DNA of 64,000 nt, taken from the NCBI RefSeq assembly GCF_003589925.1, contig NZ_CP032382.1, positions 7,564,001-7,628,000 on the forward strand. The letters are read 5' to 3'. This stretch comes from Chryseolinea soli (GTDB taxonomy: Bacteria; Bacteroidota; Bacteroidia; Cytophagales; Cyclobacteriaceae). The notes beneath the pieces were generated by a model, which searched no databases, had not been told where the DNA came from, and saw only the letters and a list, made by a program, of their open reading frames with translations. The position numbers and the translations under genes were made by a program. Shown piece by piece: positions 34,188 through 44,115 of this stretch (positions are counted from its first letter, which is position 1; each line of letters begins with the position of its first letter).

Positions 34188-36191
34188 TTACCGGATCATC
34201 ACAACAAACTCTGATCCCTGATCCACCGTGCTGCTAGCAGTAATGTCTCCGCCAATCAGCTTGGCTGCCTTCATCGCCAGGTAAAGTCCCAAGCCACTCC
34301 CAGTCGATTTGGTGCTGCAGCGGACATAGGGCTTGAATATGTTTTCAAGGAACTGGGGTTCGATGCCAATGCCCTGGTCTTTTATCACGATATAAGCGAA
34401 GCCATTCCCATTGTGTACGGTAATCGTCACGTGATCACTACAGCCCATTGAAAATATACAAGCATTTTCGAGAATGTTCATCATGACGATGTTGACCAGG
34501 ACAATGTTAGATTTAACCACTACTTGATCGCTTTCAATGATCTCGAAGTTCATCCGGGGATATTCTTTGCGCAGTTCCTCTATTTTAAGCCCCAAATATT
34601 TATTAATACTTATTCGAACGCGGTTACTCTTCCTTTCTTTTTCAAGCTCATAGGCCATTTGTAGCTTTTTGAGCATTTTGTCCATTCCGTTCGCTGTTTT
34701 TTGAATAGCATTAAATATCTCAATGCGTTCGCTTTCATGGGTAAGAGGAGCTATTTGGACGAGCCCTAATATTGTCGTGATCGGCCGGCGTACATCGTGC
34801 GATGCCCGGTAAAGGTACGTGTCCAGTTCCTGGTTGGTCTTCCGTAGCCGTTCTGTTCTAGCCTTCACCCTGTTTTCAAGGACCCGGTTCAGCTCATTGA
34901 GCTGCTTATTGCCTCGCCTTATAATATAGAGTAATCCCGCGAGCAGCACAGACACCAGCACAAAAGCTATCATCGAGATACGGCTTATCGTAAGCTCCTT
35001 TTCTTTCAGTTCATTTTCCTTTTTTAAAAGTGCGATATCGGAACGTTGTTTTTCAAAACGTTTTTGATTTTGAATTTGCTGAAGCTGCGAGTTGATCTGT
35101 ATACTTTGCACCGAATCGCGGAATGTAATGTGTCTTTTGTAATATTTGAAAGCATTGACGGGATCTTGCTTCAGCTCAAACCATTGCGACATCAGATAGT
35201 TATATTTGCTCAGCGAAATAGGCCGTCCTGACCGCGACAGCAATGCATAGGCCGAGTCGTAATATTGCCTGGCGAGTGCAAGCCGCCCCTCGGACACGTA
35301 TATCGCCCCTAGGCTAAGCAACGATAAGGCTGCTGAAGTAGGGTCGTTGTGTTTCAGGCTTGTACGGATATCATTTTCGTAACTTTCTATAGCCTCCTTT
35401 GCCATTCTCTTGGCGAGATAAATATCGGCCGCATTACCCGCCACGAGCGCCTGCCAAAATTCCTCTTTCAGCGAAGTGGCCAGGGCATATGATCGGTCGT
35501 AATATCGCTGCGCGCTATCGATGTTGTTCTCCTTGTAATATGCCAAGCCTATGGTGTTATACACTTGCATAAGCTGTATGGAGTCTCCGTGCGCCTTGGG
35601 AAAAATACCATGCAACAAGTCAATCACACGGCGGCCGTTCTCAATAGCCAGGGGATAGTTCGCCGTGTTATACTGCAAATTCGCGATGCCGACGTAGCAC
35701 GATGAGGCTTTGCGCGCCAGGCCCAGTTGAAGATAGATGTCGGCTGCCATATAGAGGTCCTCGGCGGTCAGTTCCATCCGGTAGGTATTGCTGATGAGTG
35801 AACTCCTGAGCACCAGAAGCTCCGCCCGCTCGAATAGCAAACTGGGATTTTCTGTGCGGGGCAATATACCCTCTATGACTTCGATCGCTTCGAGGCCTAG
35901 GTTGTTGTGAAAAAGGGCCTGGGCCGTTGCATACGCTTGCCACACATTCCGGTCAATTCCCGTTATCGTATCGATATCAATGGCTGTCTTTGCACACAGA
36001 AGAATAGAGTCTACGTGTCCGTTCTTGCACCGGGTCAGCGCATCCGAATATTCCTGAAAATTCTTCATCTTTAATGCAAGCGTATCCGCCATCTCGGGTG
36101 CCCTCTTACAGGAACACAGGCCAATACAAAAAACAATAAAAACGGTTATAGCTCGATGGGTCAAAGAAATACGTTTGAAAGGTTTGTACAA
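34188..36191 (-). CDS. TPR-containing membrane sensor histidine kinase
   Basis: A 667-residue kinase. An N-terminal lipoprotein-like signal (CIGLCSCKRA) leads into periplasmic tetratricopeptide repeats up to about residue 370 (TIGLAYYKENNIDSAQRYYD is one). A coiled coil follows, a transmembrane helix lies near 403-423, then comes the phospho-acceptor box RASHDVRRPITT near 463, and HATPase blocks NILENACIF near 575, KDQGIGIEPQF and GSGLGLYLA. No receiver or output domain is present and no response regulator is adjacent, so its partner is elsewhere. Probably a stimulus sensor for the neighbouring polysaccharide locus or stress. Confidence 0.92.
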   Translation of the reverse strand: MYKPFKRISLTHRAITVFIVFCIGLCSCKRAPEMADTLALKMKNFQEYSDALTRCKNGHVDSILLCAKTAIDIDTITGIDRNVWQAYATAQALFHNNLGLEAIEVIEGILPRTENPSLLFERAELLVLRSSLISNTYRMELTAEDLYMAADIYLQLGLARKASSCYVGIANLQYNTANYPLAIENGRRVIDLLHGIFPKAHGDSIQLMQVYNTIGLAYYKENNIDSAQRYYDRSYALATSLKEEFWQALVAGNAADIYLAKRMAKEAIESYENDIRTSLKHNDPTSAALSLLSLGAIYVSEGRLALARQYYDSAYALLSRSGRPISLSKYNYLMSQWFELKQDPVNAFKYYKRHITFRDSVQSIQINSQLQQIQNQKRFEKQRSDIALLKKENELKEKELTISRISMIAFVLVSVLLAGLLYIIRRGNKQLNELNRVLENRVKARTERLRKTNQELDTYLYRASHDVRRPITTILGLVQIAPLTHESERIEIFNAIQKTANGMDKMLKKLQMAYELEKERKSNRVRISINKYLGLKIEELRKEYPRMNFEIIESDQVVVKSNIVLVNIVMMNILENACIFSMGCSDHVTITVHNGNGFAYIVIKDQGIGIEPQFLENIFKPYVRCSTKSTGSGLGLYLAMKAAKLIGGDITASSTVDQGSEFVVMIR

Positions 36192-36354
36192 TTTAGGTAA
36201 AATATATCCAGGTTTTCAGGTAGCCGGTCAAGAGACATTCAAATTTTCAGAGCAACGGGGCCACCTTTATCACGAAGCGTAAACTAAGTCGGGATGGAAA
36301 CTCAAATCGTTTGTAAGTTATACTGAGGTCGGGGCAAATGTCCGGAATGGAAAA

Positions 36355-36600
36355 TTAACCTGCGCGTTCTTGTAGGGATGCCGGTCGAGAGAGCTTCAAC
36401 GTAACATCCCACGGGAAGTGCCGGACGCTGATCCATTTGATCCACTTCACATCGTAGCCTATGCCGTAAAAAGATACTGCTCGTCCGCCGCCAGGTGGGC
36501 ACCATATTCATACGTTTCCGTATTGAATTTACTGCCTATGTTTTTCGAAGCGCCCCACGATAGCTAACGGACGTTTGGCATCGCCGATGAACAGCATCAT
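36355..36600 (-). pseudogene. Decayed gene of unknown family
   Basis: Three minus-strand reading pieces in different frames join into one protein-like string: LFIGDAKRPLAIVGRFEK, then IGSKFNTETYEYGAHLAA, then GYDVKWIKWISVRHFPW and TLKLSRPASLQERAG with a TAA at 36355. Two frameshifts separate them. The aromatic-rich pattern resembles a surface or outer membrane domain, but I do not recognise it. Confidence 0.35.
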
Positions 36601-36632
36601 CGATGAAACATTTACTTTCATTCTGAATTTCC

Positions 36633-37817
36633 TTAAAGGCTTTTTTTTGGCTGAAATTCTTTCCGATACTCCAGAGGCTTGAATCCAGTGGCCATCTTGA
36701 AATAACGGGTAATGTTATCAGGATTACCAAAACCCATCTCGTAGGCAATTTGCTGAGCCGTAAGATCAGACTCCGCTAAAAAATTTTTAATCCTTTTAAT
36801 CCGCACTTTCTTTATCTCTTCCAAGATGGAGGAGTTGAGCAACAGGCTAAACTTTTTTTCCAGTATCCGGCGGGAATGATTGGTAGCGTGGACTACGTCA
36901 TTAACATGGATGTCGCGATAAGGTGCGTTGACGTTAATATAATTCAATGCCTTCCGCACCTGTTCGTCTTCTATCGCCAACGCACTGGTCGAATGGCGCT
37001 CTATGACAACATTAGGTTTAATCATGAAGTCTTGCTGCGGTCTTTTTTGTGTCTCAATCCACTGTAGCATTCCCTGCGCGATTTCGTAACCTGCCCTCCA
37101 GGCATTCTGATCGATGCTAGACAAAGTGGGAAGGGCCATGTCGCATAACAATTCGTCATTATCCACTCCAAGGATAGCGAGTTCGTCGGGAACTTTATAG
37201 TCGGCGACTTTGGCGGCATCCAGAAGGTGTACGTTTAACTCATCTGTAACTGAAAAAATGGCGCATGGTTTTGGAATGGTTTTTAGCCATGACAGGAGGC
37301 GAAGTGGCAGATCCTCCCAGAGCATTCTGTGATCATCGAACAAAAACTTTTCAACCCGTACGTGACGTTTACCAGCACTCAGTTGAAATCCGTTCTCACG
37401 CTCAAGTGACCAAACAAATTTTTTGAAACCCAGCAGCCCTAAGTTCTTGTAGCCTTTATTGAGGAAGTACTCGGCAGCAAGTTCACCGATACCGGTATTG
37501 TCCGCCCAAAGGTTGACACAATCCTTATATAAACGGGTATGTGGCGAGACAATCATCGGGATGTTCCATGACCGCATGGTTTCAAGACTTGGTATCTCCC
37601 GTGTGACAATACCTTCCGGTTTCCAGTCCCAAAGTCTCTCTATCAACTTTGTGTTATCATCTGCGTGGATGTACTTTGGAGAATAAAAAAAGAAATTGAA
37701 TCTGTCATAAAGTTTATTGAAATGCGTAATGCCTCTAAGGACATCCCTGTCATATGCGCGAGAGGCATCAAGTAACACGGCGACTCTGAACTTCTTTTCC
37801 ACCTTAGTTTTATTCAA
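36633..37817 (-). CDS. XylR-type transcriptional regulator (LacI-like sensor plus AraC HTH)
   Basis: A 394-residue regulator of the XylR type. A periplasmic-binding-protein-like sensor domain occupies residues 10-270 (VAVLLDASRAYDRDVLRGI, then DELAILGVDNDELLC, a LacI-type hinge block), followed by a C-terminal AraC double HTH (LTAQQIAYEMGFGNPDNITR, then TGFKPLEYRKEF). It is divergent from susC, separated by 226 bases with a 12-bp palindrome, so it most likely controls the polysaccharide locus in response to an intracellular sugar. Confidence 0.92.
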   Translation of the reverse strand: MNKTKVEKKFRVAVLLDASRAYDRDVLRGITHFNKLYDRFNFFFYSPKYIHADDNTKLIERLWDWKPEGIVTREIPSLETMRSWNIPMIVSPHTRLYKDCVNLWADNTGIGELAAEYFLNKGYKNLGLLGFKKFVWSLERENGFQLSAGKRHVRVEKFLFDDHRMLWEDLPLRLLSWLKTIPKPCAIFSVTDELNVHLLDAAKVADYKVPDELAILGVDNDELLCDMALPTLSSIDQNAWRAGYEIAQGMLQWIETQKRPQQDFMIKPNVVIERHSTSALAIEDEQVRKALNYINVNAPYRDIHVNDVVHATNHSRRILEKKFSLLLNSSILEEIKKVRIKRIKNFLAESDLTAQQIAYEMGFGNPDNITRYFKMATGFKPLEYRKEFQPKKSL

Positions 37818-37890
37818 TGCCTGAAATTAGTCTTTATAAAGAAATAATTCACAATGTGTATTAAGCGCTCGAAACTTGCTGCTCATTTAA

Positions 37891-37902
37891 GCGTTGCAAC
37901 GC
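37891..37902. promoter_or_regulatory. Palindrome between the regulator and susC
   Basis: GCGTTGCAACGC is a perfect 12-bp palindrome 74 bases upstream of the regulator start and 142 upstream of susC. Three AAGCG-type half motifs cluster around it (37863, 37889 and, inverted, 37990). A likely operator of the XylR-type regulator. Confidence 0.5.
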
Positions 37903-38043
37903 ATTCCGATCAATCGCAGTCATTTCAAGATGCCTATGTGTCGTTCGCATTTGGAATGCTTATAGACGCAATCGGAAGATCGACTTAACGCTTGGTTAAC
38001 AATCTTTATCAAAGATTCAAGCTTAACCAAAAAAACAAAACCT

Positions 38044-41000
38044 ATGTTCAAACTCTACCCCAAATGTATTTTGGTGGTGATACTTCTATGCCTTTTCGCG
38101 TCAAGCATGAACGCTCAAGGTCAGACGATCACCGGAATTGTGACAGAGGCGGATGCATCCCCTCTCCCTGGCGTCAATGTGCTGATCAAAGGCACGACGA
38201 ATGGCACCTCCACAGATGCCGAAGGAAAATTTTCCTTAAGTGTCAATGACGCGAATGCTACGCTTGTATTCAGCTTTATTGGGTATCTGACGCAGGAAGT
38301 TGCGTTGCAAGCGCGGACGTCTCTGACGGTTGAACTGCAGCCCGATGTACGAACGCTGAACGAAATTGTCGTAGTAGGTTATGGAACGCAGCGAAGAGCG
38401 GATGTCACCGGGGCAATTGCGTCTGTGGGGTCTGAACGAATCGCTTCAAGACCGTCGGCCAACCCATTGGATGCCATCGTTGGGCAAGTGCCAGGCTTGA
38501 GCATTGCTAGTAACGGGGGCAGGCCCGGAGGCGACCTTCGCATCAATATCCGGGGATTTAACTCCATCAATGCATCGAACGCACCCCTCTTTGTTATCGA
38601 TGGCATCGTTGGTGCCGACATCAATTTCATAAATCCCGCCGACATTGAGTCAATGGACGTTTTGAAAGACGCATCCGCGACAGCGATCTATGGTGCCCGC
38701 GGTGCCAACGGCGTAGTCATCGTCAACACAAAAAAAGCAAAGAGCGGAGATCTAGTGACAACATACTCCGGTACAGTCGGTGTTGATGTTCTTGCCCGAA
38801 AAGTTGACGTGTTGAATTCCGATCAGTATATGGCCAATTTGCGGGCTGGCTATGCTTTTGTTCCTGGCAGACCGGTACCAGACTTTGCAGCACTATATCC
38901 AGATTTGTTCAATGCAGACGGCTCTCCAAAGTATAATACAGATTGGCAGGATGAGGCAACCCGGGCTGCATTCACTCAAAGACATAACCTTACGATCAGT
39001 GGTGGAACGGAAAAATCCAGAACTGGCCTTTCTCTTGGCTACCAGAATCTCGATGGAATACTGCTGAATACCTTCTATAAAAAATACAACGTCGGCTTCA
39101 ACAATGAAGTGCAATTGAAGCCTTGGCTAAAGTTGAGCACCAATGTCATGTATAGCTATACAAAGACAAACCGCATTGACGACTATGGCGTTGGAGCAAA
39201 TAACGCTACCCGGGTTATGACGGAGTTTCTGCCCATGCTGCCTGTGAAGTACGCTGACGGACACTACAGTAGATTGACAGACTTCTTAAACATGTTTCCC
39301 GTCGAAAATCCAGTCAGATTGTTGAATGAACTACAGAAAATATCTACCGACAATCAACTTCTTGGCAACCTTGCCGTCCAAATCAAACTTACACCATCAT
39401 TATCATTTAAGTCAACTGTTGGTGTCGAGTCCAAGAATTTCAATGTCGACTTCTATGCTGGACGTGACCTCCTTGATATTTCAGCCTCTCAAAAAGGCAG
39501 CGCCACACGATCCAGTCAGCGCATCTTATTCTGGCAGAATGAGAACTTCATGAACTATAACAAAACGTTCGGACAACATCACATAGATGCCATTTTGGGA
39601 GCCAGCTGGAGTCAATCCGTTGATCAAAGCTTTACAACCACGGTCACTGGCTTTTCCGACGACGCTTATCAATTCAACAATCTCGGAGCGGGTACGGTGT
39701 TTAATGCGGGCAGTGGCTATACAGCGTGGAAGCTTAACTCGTACTATGCACGGGCAAACTACAATTATGCGGATAAATATTTGTTCACGGCAACCGGCAG
39801 ATACGATGGATCTTCAAAATTTGGTAAGGACAATCGATACGCCTTCTTTCCTTCCGCTGCTGTAGGCTGGAGAATATCAAATGAAGGATTCCTCAATACT
39901 TCAAACGTAATCTCCGATTTGAAACTTCGCTTTTCGTCCGGCGTGACGGGTAACTCCGAAATTGGTCCGTACGCCGCGCAAGGCTCTACAGGAAATTATA
40001 CGGTAATCCTGAACGAAGCCAGAACGCCGGGTATTGCCATGGGCGGCATTCCCAACCCTTCCTTAAAATGGGAGAAGACCATTCAACAAGACTTGGGTCT
40101 TGACCTCGGCGTGTTGCATGATCGCATCCGATTGACAGCGGATCTTTATCTGAAAAGGACAAAAGATCTTCTGCTGGCAAAACCCATTCCATTCGTATCC
40201 GGATATGGAACAGTCACCGACAATATCGGCGAGCTTGAAAATAAAGGGATCGAACTCTCCCTGCAAACCCACAACATTCGTTCATCCAATTTTCAATGGA
40301 ATTCGATCATTAACTATAGCGCAAATCGTAATAAGATCATTGCCCTTGGCGCGAACAACGAAGATATCTTTCCAGGACCTGGTTTTCTTGCCCAGACAAA
40401 CATCTTGCGTGTAGGCGAATCTGTAGGTTCGTTTTGGGGATACCGCAGGCTTGGCACCTATAGTACCGACGAAGTTGATGAGGCTGCCCGGTACGGAAAA
40501 AAACCAGGTGACCTAAAACGTCTCGACAAAGACAATAACGGCACTTTCAACGATAAAGATCGCGAAGTAATCGGCCATGCTTATCCAAAGTTTGAATTGA
40601 TGGTAGGTAATACATTCACCTACAAAAATTTCGATCTCTCTATCGACATCCGCGGTGTGTATGGCAATCAGGTATTGAACCTTACGCATCACTCCATGGA
40701 GGACCGTATCTGGTACGCAAATTCTTACACTTCAACGTTGGACGCCTGGACACCTGAACATCAAAATACTCAGGTTGGAAAACTTCGCCTGGCTCCTTTC
40801 GATGGAACCGATACAACCATCGATTCGCGATTCGTTGAGGATGGATCATTCATTCGCGGGCAGAATCTCACTTTGGGCTACCGTTTTAGTCCTGGACTTC
40901 TGGACAAGCTCGGTCTGAAAGCCGCACGCTTATCTTTCAATGTTCAAAACTTCTTCCTGATCTCTAACTACAAAGGATTTGATCCGGAAGTAAGCACATA

Positions 41001-41085
41001 TACTCAAAGTTTTGCGCAAGGGATAGAGTTTCACGGGTATCCAAAGTCAAGAAGCTTCAACCTCGGCGTCAATGTTCAATTTTAA
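38044..41085 (+). CDS. susC: SusC/RagA TonB-linked outer membrane transporter
   Basis: Outer-membrane glycan importer of 1013 residues. Signal peptide at the start, then a carboxypeptidase-regulatory-like domain (ITGIVTEADASPLPGVNVLI) at about 25-100, the TonB box region EIVVVGYGTQRRADVTGAI, plug (GRPGGDLRINIRGFNSIN) and a barrel ending YPKSRSFNLGVNVQF. It works with the SusD lipoprotein that starts 11 bases downstream. Substrate is inferred to be a mannoside from the downstream genes. Confidence 0.96.
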   Translation: MFKLYPKCILVVILLCLFASSMNAQGQTITGIVTEADASPLPGVNVLIKGTTNGTSTDAEGKFSLSVNDANATLVFSFIGYLTQEVALQARTSLTVELQPDVRTLNEIVVVGYGTQRRADVTGAIASVGSERIASRPSANPLDAIVGQVPGLSIASNGGRPGGDLRINIRGFNSINASNAPLFVIDGIVGADINFINPADIESMDVLKDASATAIYGARGANGVVIVNTKKAKSGDLVTTYSGTVGVDVLARKVDVLNSDQYMANLRAGYAFVPGRPVPDFAALYPDLFNADGSPKYNTDWQDEATRAAFTQRHNLTISGGTEKSRTGLSLGYQNLDGILLNTFYKKYNVGFNNEVQLKPWLKLSTNVMYSYTKTNRIDDYGVGANNATRVMTEFLPMLPVKYADGHYSRLTDFLNMFPVENPVRLLNELQKISTDNQLLGNLAVQIKLTPSLSFKSTVGVESKNFNVDFYAGRDLLDISASQKGSATRSSQRILFWQNENFMNYNKTFGQHHIDAILGASWSQSVDQSFTTTVTGFSDDAYQFNNLGAGTVFNAGSGYTAWKLNSYYARANYNYADKYLFTATGRYDGSSKFGKDNRYAFFPSAAVGWRISNEGFLNTSNVISDLKLRFSSGVTGNSEIGPYAAQGSTGNYTVILNEARTPGIAMGGIPNPSLKWEKTIQQDLGLDLGVLHDRIRLTADLYLKRTKDLLLAKPIPFVSGYGTVTDNIGELENKGIELSLQTHNIRSSNFQWNSIINYSANRNKIIALGANNEDIFPGPGFLAQTNILRVGESVGSFWGYRRLGTYSTDEVDEAARYGKKPGDLKRLDKDNNGTFNDKDREVIGHAYPKFELMVGNTFTYKNFDLSIDIRGVYGNQVLNLTHHSMEDRIWYANSYTSTLDAWTPEHQNTQVGKLRLAPFDGTDTTIDSRFVEDGSFIRGQNLTLGYRFSPGLLDKLGLKAARLSFNVQNFFLISNYKGFDPEVSTYTQSFAQGIEFHGYPKSRSFNLGVNVQF

Positions 41086-41096
41086 TTCTGCAAACC

Positions 41097-42602
41097 ATGA
41101 AAATTCTCACATTAAAAATAGCTGCCGGTCTTACCGGATTACTCCTGCTGAGCGGATGCGAATCGTGGCTTGACGAGAGCCCTAAATCAGCATTAACACA
41201 ATCCAACTTCTATCAGAATTCCGAGCACGCCGAAGTTGCCGTAAATGCAATCTACGCGTTCACCACCAGTCCCTTCGTAGGCGCCGGCACGTATGGTGAA
41301 ACGCCCTTTGCCATGATGGAAATGGCCACAGGGCACTTCCTCACCAAGATTGGCCAAGCGCAATATGCCATCGAGTCGGGCAATCTGGATGTCAAACCGG
41401 AAAGTCCTTATGTATTGAGCTGGTGGCAAAGTTCATTTCAAGGAATCGAAGCTGCAAACCTTGCGTTGGATCATATTCCTGGAATTTCCATGGATGAGAT
41501 GAGAAAAAAACAACTGCTCGGTGAAGCGCATTTTTTCCGAGCCTACTATTATTTCAACCTCGTCAGGATGTTTGGCGATGTGCCCATGAAGACGACCAGC
41601 ACCGTGGCGCCAAACGATGGACAGATTCCCAAGTCGCCTGTCGCCGACATCTATTCGAACGTTATTGTTCCTGATCTTCTGGCAGCCGAACAAGCTGGCT
41701 TGTCGAACGTCGCCGTAGGACAACGGGTGTCACTCGGCGCTGTCAAGAGTCTTTTGGCAAAAGTCTATCTCACAATGGCCGGTGCACCCCTGAATCAAAC
41801 GGATAAGTATGGTTTGGCACGCGACAAAGCGAAGGAGGTCATCGATGCAGGTTGGTACTCCCTTTTCCAAACCGATGGCGACGGATCCTATTTTGACAAA
41901 GTTAATAACGTAACCTACGATTATACGGGTGAGCACATTTTCATGGCCAATTTTGCTACCGGCATCTTGAATGCCTATTTGCCAGCCTACCTCACGCCCC
42001 TGGAAGCCGACATCACGGCATCCATTGAGTTTGGAGGCTTATATCCTCATCAAACATTGCTGGACACTTACGATGCGAATGATCTTCGCGGACAAGACCA
42101 CGGATACTACTACGAGAATCTTGTGGTAGGCGCAAATACATTTAATTTTCCATGGGCCATATACAAACACTTCGACAAGAATATCATTACTACATCCCCC
42201 CAATCAGGCAAGGATTTCCCGATTATCCGATACCCGGACGTCTTATTGATCTATGCCGAAGCGCAGAACCAGGCCGATGGATCGCCAAATGCTTCGGCAT
42301 ACGCTGCTATCAATAGCATTCGGAGTCGTGCGGGTCTCGCCGATCTTTCCGGGCTCTCGCAAGCCGCCTTCCGGGAGTCTGTTTGGAAAGAACGCGTATG
42401 GGAATTGAGTTCTGAAAATATTGTTTGGTTTGATATGGTGCGCACCCTAAAAGCATTCGATACTTCCACGGGAACATTTGTAGACCTCTTGAGCTACAAA
42501 TTGCCGACGTCCGGCGTAACGTACAAGGAAAAAAACTTGCTCTTCCCATTACCTGCCCGCGAAGTGCAAGCGTCATCGTTGCAGCAGAATACAGGATACT
42601 AA
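41097..42602 (+). CDS. susD: SusD/RagB-family glycan-binding lipoprotein
   Basis: Surface lipoprotein of 501 residues that caps SusC and binds the glycan. The lipobox is LLLSGCESWLDESP; the family start PKSALTQSNFYQN follows. The SusD block GEAHFFRAYYYFNLVRMFG (near 140) and RYPDVLLIYAEAQNQ (near 378) are clear, with the C-terminal NIVWFDMVR. A terminator-like hairpin follows, separating it from the transporter gene. Confidence 0.96.
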   Translation: MKILTLKIAAGLTGLLLLSGCESWLDESPKSALTQSNFYQNSEHAEVAVNAIYAFTTSPFVGAGTYGETPFAMMEMATGHFLTKIGQAQYAIESGNLDVKPESPYVLSWWQSSFQGIEAANLALDHIPGISMDEMRKKQLLGEAHFFRAYYYFNLVRMFGDVPMKTTSTVAPNDGQIPKSPVADIYSNVIVPDLLAAEQAGLSNVAVGQRVSLGAVKSLLAKVYLTMAGAPLNQTDKYGLARDKAKEVIDAGWYSLFQTDGDGSYFDKVNNVTYDYTGEHIFMANFATGILNAYLPAYLTPLEADITASIEFGGLYPHQTLLDTYDANDLRGQDHGYYYENLVVGANTFNFPWAIYKHFDKNIITTSPQSGKDFPIIRYPDVLLIYAEAQNQADGSPNASAYAAINSIRSRAGLADLSGLSQAAFRESVWKERVWELSSENIVWFDMVRTLKAFDTSTGTFVDLLSYKLPTSGVTYKEKNLLFPLPAREVQASSLQQNTGY

Positions 42603-42608
42603 AAAAAG

Positions 42609-42638
42609 GGTCTCCACTAAAATGTGGAGACCTTTTTT
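42609..42638 (+). terminator. Intrinsic terminator after susD
   Basis: GGTCTCCAC (42609-42617) pairs with GTGGAGACC (42624-42632), followed by six T. It lies six bases after the susD stop and would reduce read-through into the downstream sugar-metabolism genes. Confidence 0.9.
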
Positions 42639-42693
42639 CGATTTACAACAAATCACTCAACGACTAATCGTGAATCTGGAAGTGGCCGAAAAT

Positions 42694-44115
42694 ATGATGG
42701 ATAATGCGCCGAAAATATCCGGCCAGGAGAAAAGCAATGTATCCTTTGTCTTAAGAGTATCCTGCGTCGCAGCGTTGGGTGGTTTGCTTTTTGGGTATGA
42801 TACCGCCGTCATCGCTGGAGCCATTGGATTTCTCGAGAAGAAATTTCTACTCTCGCCGGCCATGGTGGGTTGGGTCGCCAGTAGTGCCATATGGGGATGC
42901 GCTGCAGGTGTCTTGCTAGCGGGTCGCTTCGGTGACGTACTTGGACGAAAGAAGGCCTTGATATTGACAGCCCTGCTCTTCGGCCTTTCCGGTATCGGCT
43001 CGGCTGTTCCAAACAATCTTACCGTCTTTATTATCGCAAGATTTTCCGGAGGTCTCGCCATTGGTGCTGTTTCCATGCTTGCTCCTTTGTATATCTCTGA
43101 AATCGCGCCAGCAAGTATCAGGGGAAGGTTAGTTACTTTGTACCAGTTGGCTATTGTCTTGGGGATTAATCTCATTTACTATGTTAATCTCGAGATCGAA
43201 GCGTCGGGGGACTTATTGTGGAATATCGAGATGGGCTGGCGTTGGATGCTGGGTTCAGAAACCATACCTGCGCTCCTTTTCCTTTTTCTTATGTTTTTTG
43301 TTCCGGAAAGTCCGCGTTGGCTAATCGCGAAGGGCGATGAATCGGCCCAAAATATTCTTCAACGGCTCCATGGAGATATCGCAGGCAGGCGGGTATTCAA
43401 TGACATTGTTGCCTCGCTGAAAAATGAAAAGGTGTCTATAATGGAGTTGTTCAGGCCAACGCTTCGCGCGCCGCTCGCCATTGCCGTGGTATTGGCTTTT
43501 TTCTCCCAGGTCACCGGCATCAACGCGATCATCTACTACGCGCCAGAGATTCTGAAACGCACGGGAATTGCAACGGACTCGGCCATGATGCAGACTTTTA
43601 TGATTGGACTAGTCAATACCTTGTTTACACTGGTTGCCTTGTGGCTTGTGGATCGTCTCGGCAGGAGGAAACTTCTGTTGCTGGGGGTGTCGGGAATGGC
43701 GCTATGCCTTTTTGGTACTGGATACTGTTTTAACTTTAACATTACCGGCGGGCCGTGGTTGCTGATCTTTATTCTCGGATACATCGCCTGCTTTGCATCC
43801 TCTCTTGGGCCAATACCGTGGATCATCATGTCCGAGATCTTTCCCAACCGCACCAGAAGTATGGCCATGTCGGTGGCAACCGTTATCCTTTGGTTTGGGG
43901 TGATTATCGTCACACAACTTACTCCTATCCTGTTGGACAGCATCGGTGGCGCGTGGATGTTTTGGATATTCATGATCAATTCCCTGATCCTATTCACATT
44001 CACCTGGCTACGGGTTCCAGAGACAAAAGGCCTCACGCTGGAGGAAATTGAAATGCGTTGGAATGACAAACAACAAGGACCCGGTTTAAGGACTAACGAA
44101 CGATTGCAGATATGA
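42694..44115 (+). CDS. Sugar porter family MFS transporter
   Basis: Inner-membrane sugar importer of 473 residues, twelve helices. Motifs: FGYDTAVIAGAIGF in helix 1, GRFGDVLGRKKAL between helices 2 and 3, FFVPESPRWL after helix 6, TGINAIIYYAPE in helix 7, DRLGRRKLL and PETKGLTLEEIE at the end. The first plausible ATG is at 42694; an in-frame ATG at 42622 lies inside the terminator hairpin and adds residues before the usual N-terminus. It overlaps the kinase gene by four bases. Confidence 0.95.
   Translation: MMDNAPKISGQEKSNVSFVLRVSCVAALGGLLFGYDTAVIAGAIGFLEKKFLLSPAMVGWVASSAIWGCAAGVLLAGRFGDVLGRKKALILTALLFGLSGIGSAVPNNLTVFIIARFSGGLAIGAVSMLAPLYISEIAPASIRGRLVTLYQLAIVLGINLIYYVNLEIEASGDLLWNIEMGWRWMLGSETIPALLFLFLMFFVPESPRWLIAKGDESAQNILQRLHGDIAGRRVFNDIVASLKNEKVSIMELFRPTLRAPLAIAVVLAFFSQVTGINAIIYYAPEILKRTGIATDSAMMQTFMIGLVNTLFTLVALWLVDRLGRRKLLLLGVSGMALCLFGTGYCFNFNITGGPWLLIFILGYIACFASSLGPIPWIIMSEIFPNRTRSMAMSVATVILWFGVIIVTQLTPILLDSIGGAWMFWIFMINSLILFTFTWLRVPETKGLTLEEIEMRWNDKQQGPGLRTNERLQI

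Noticed and set aside
38379..38645. Minus-strand frames inside susC and other large genes
   Set aside because: Shadows of strongly supported coding sequence on the other strand, without homology.
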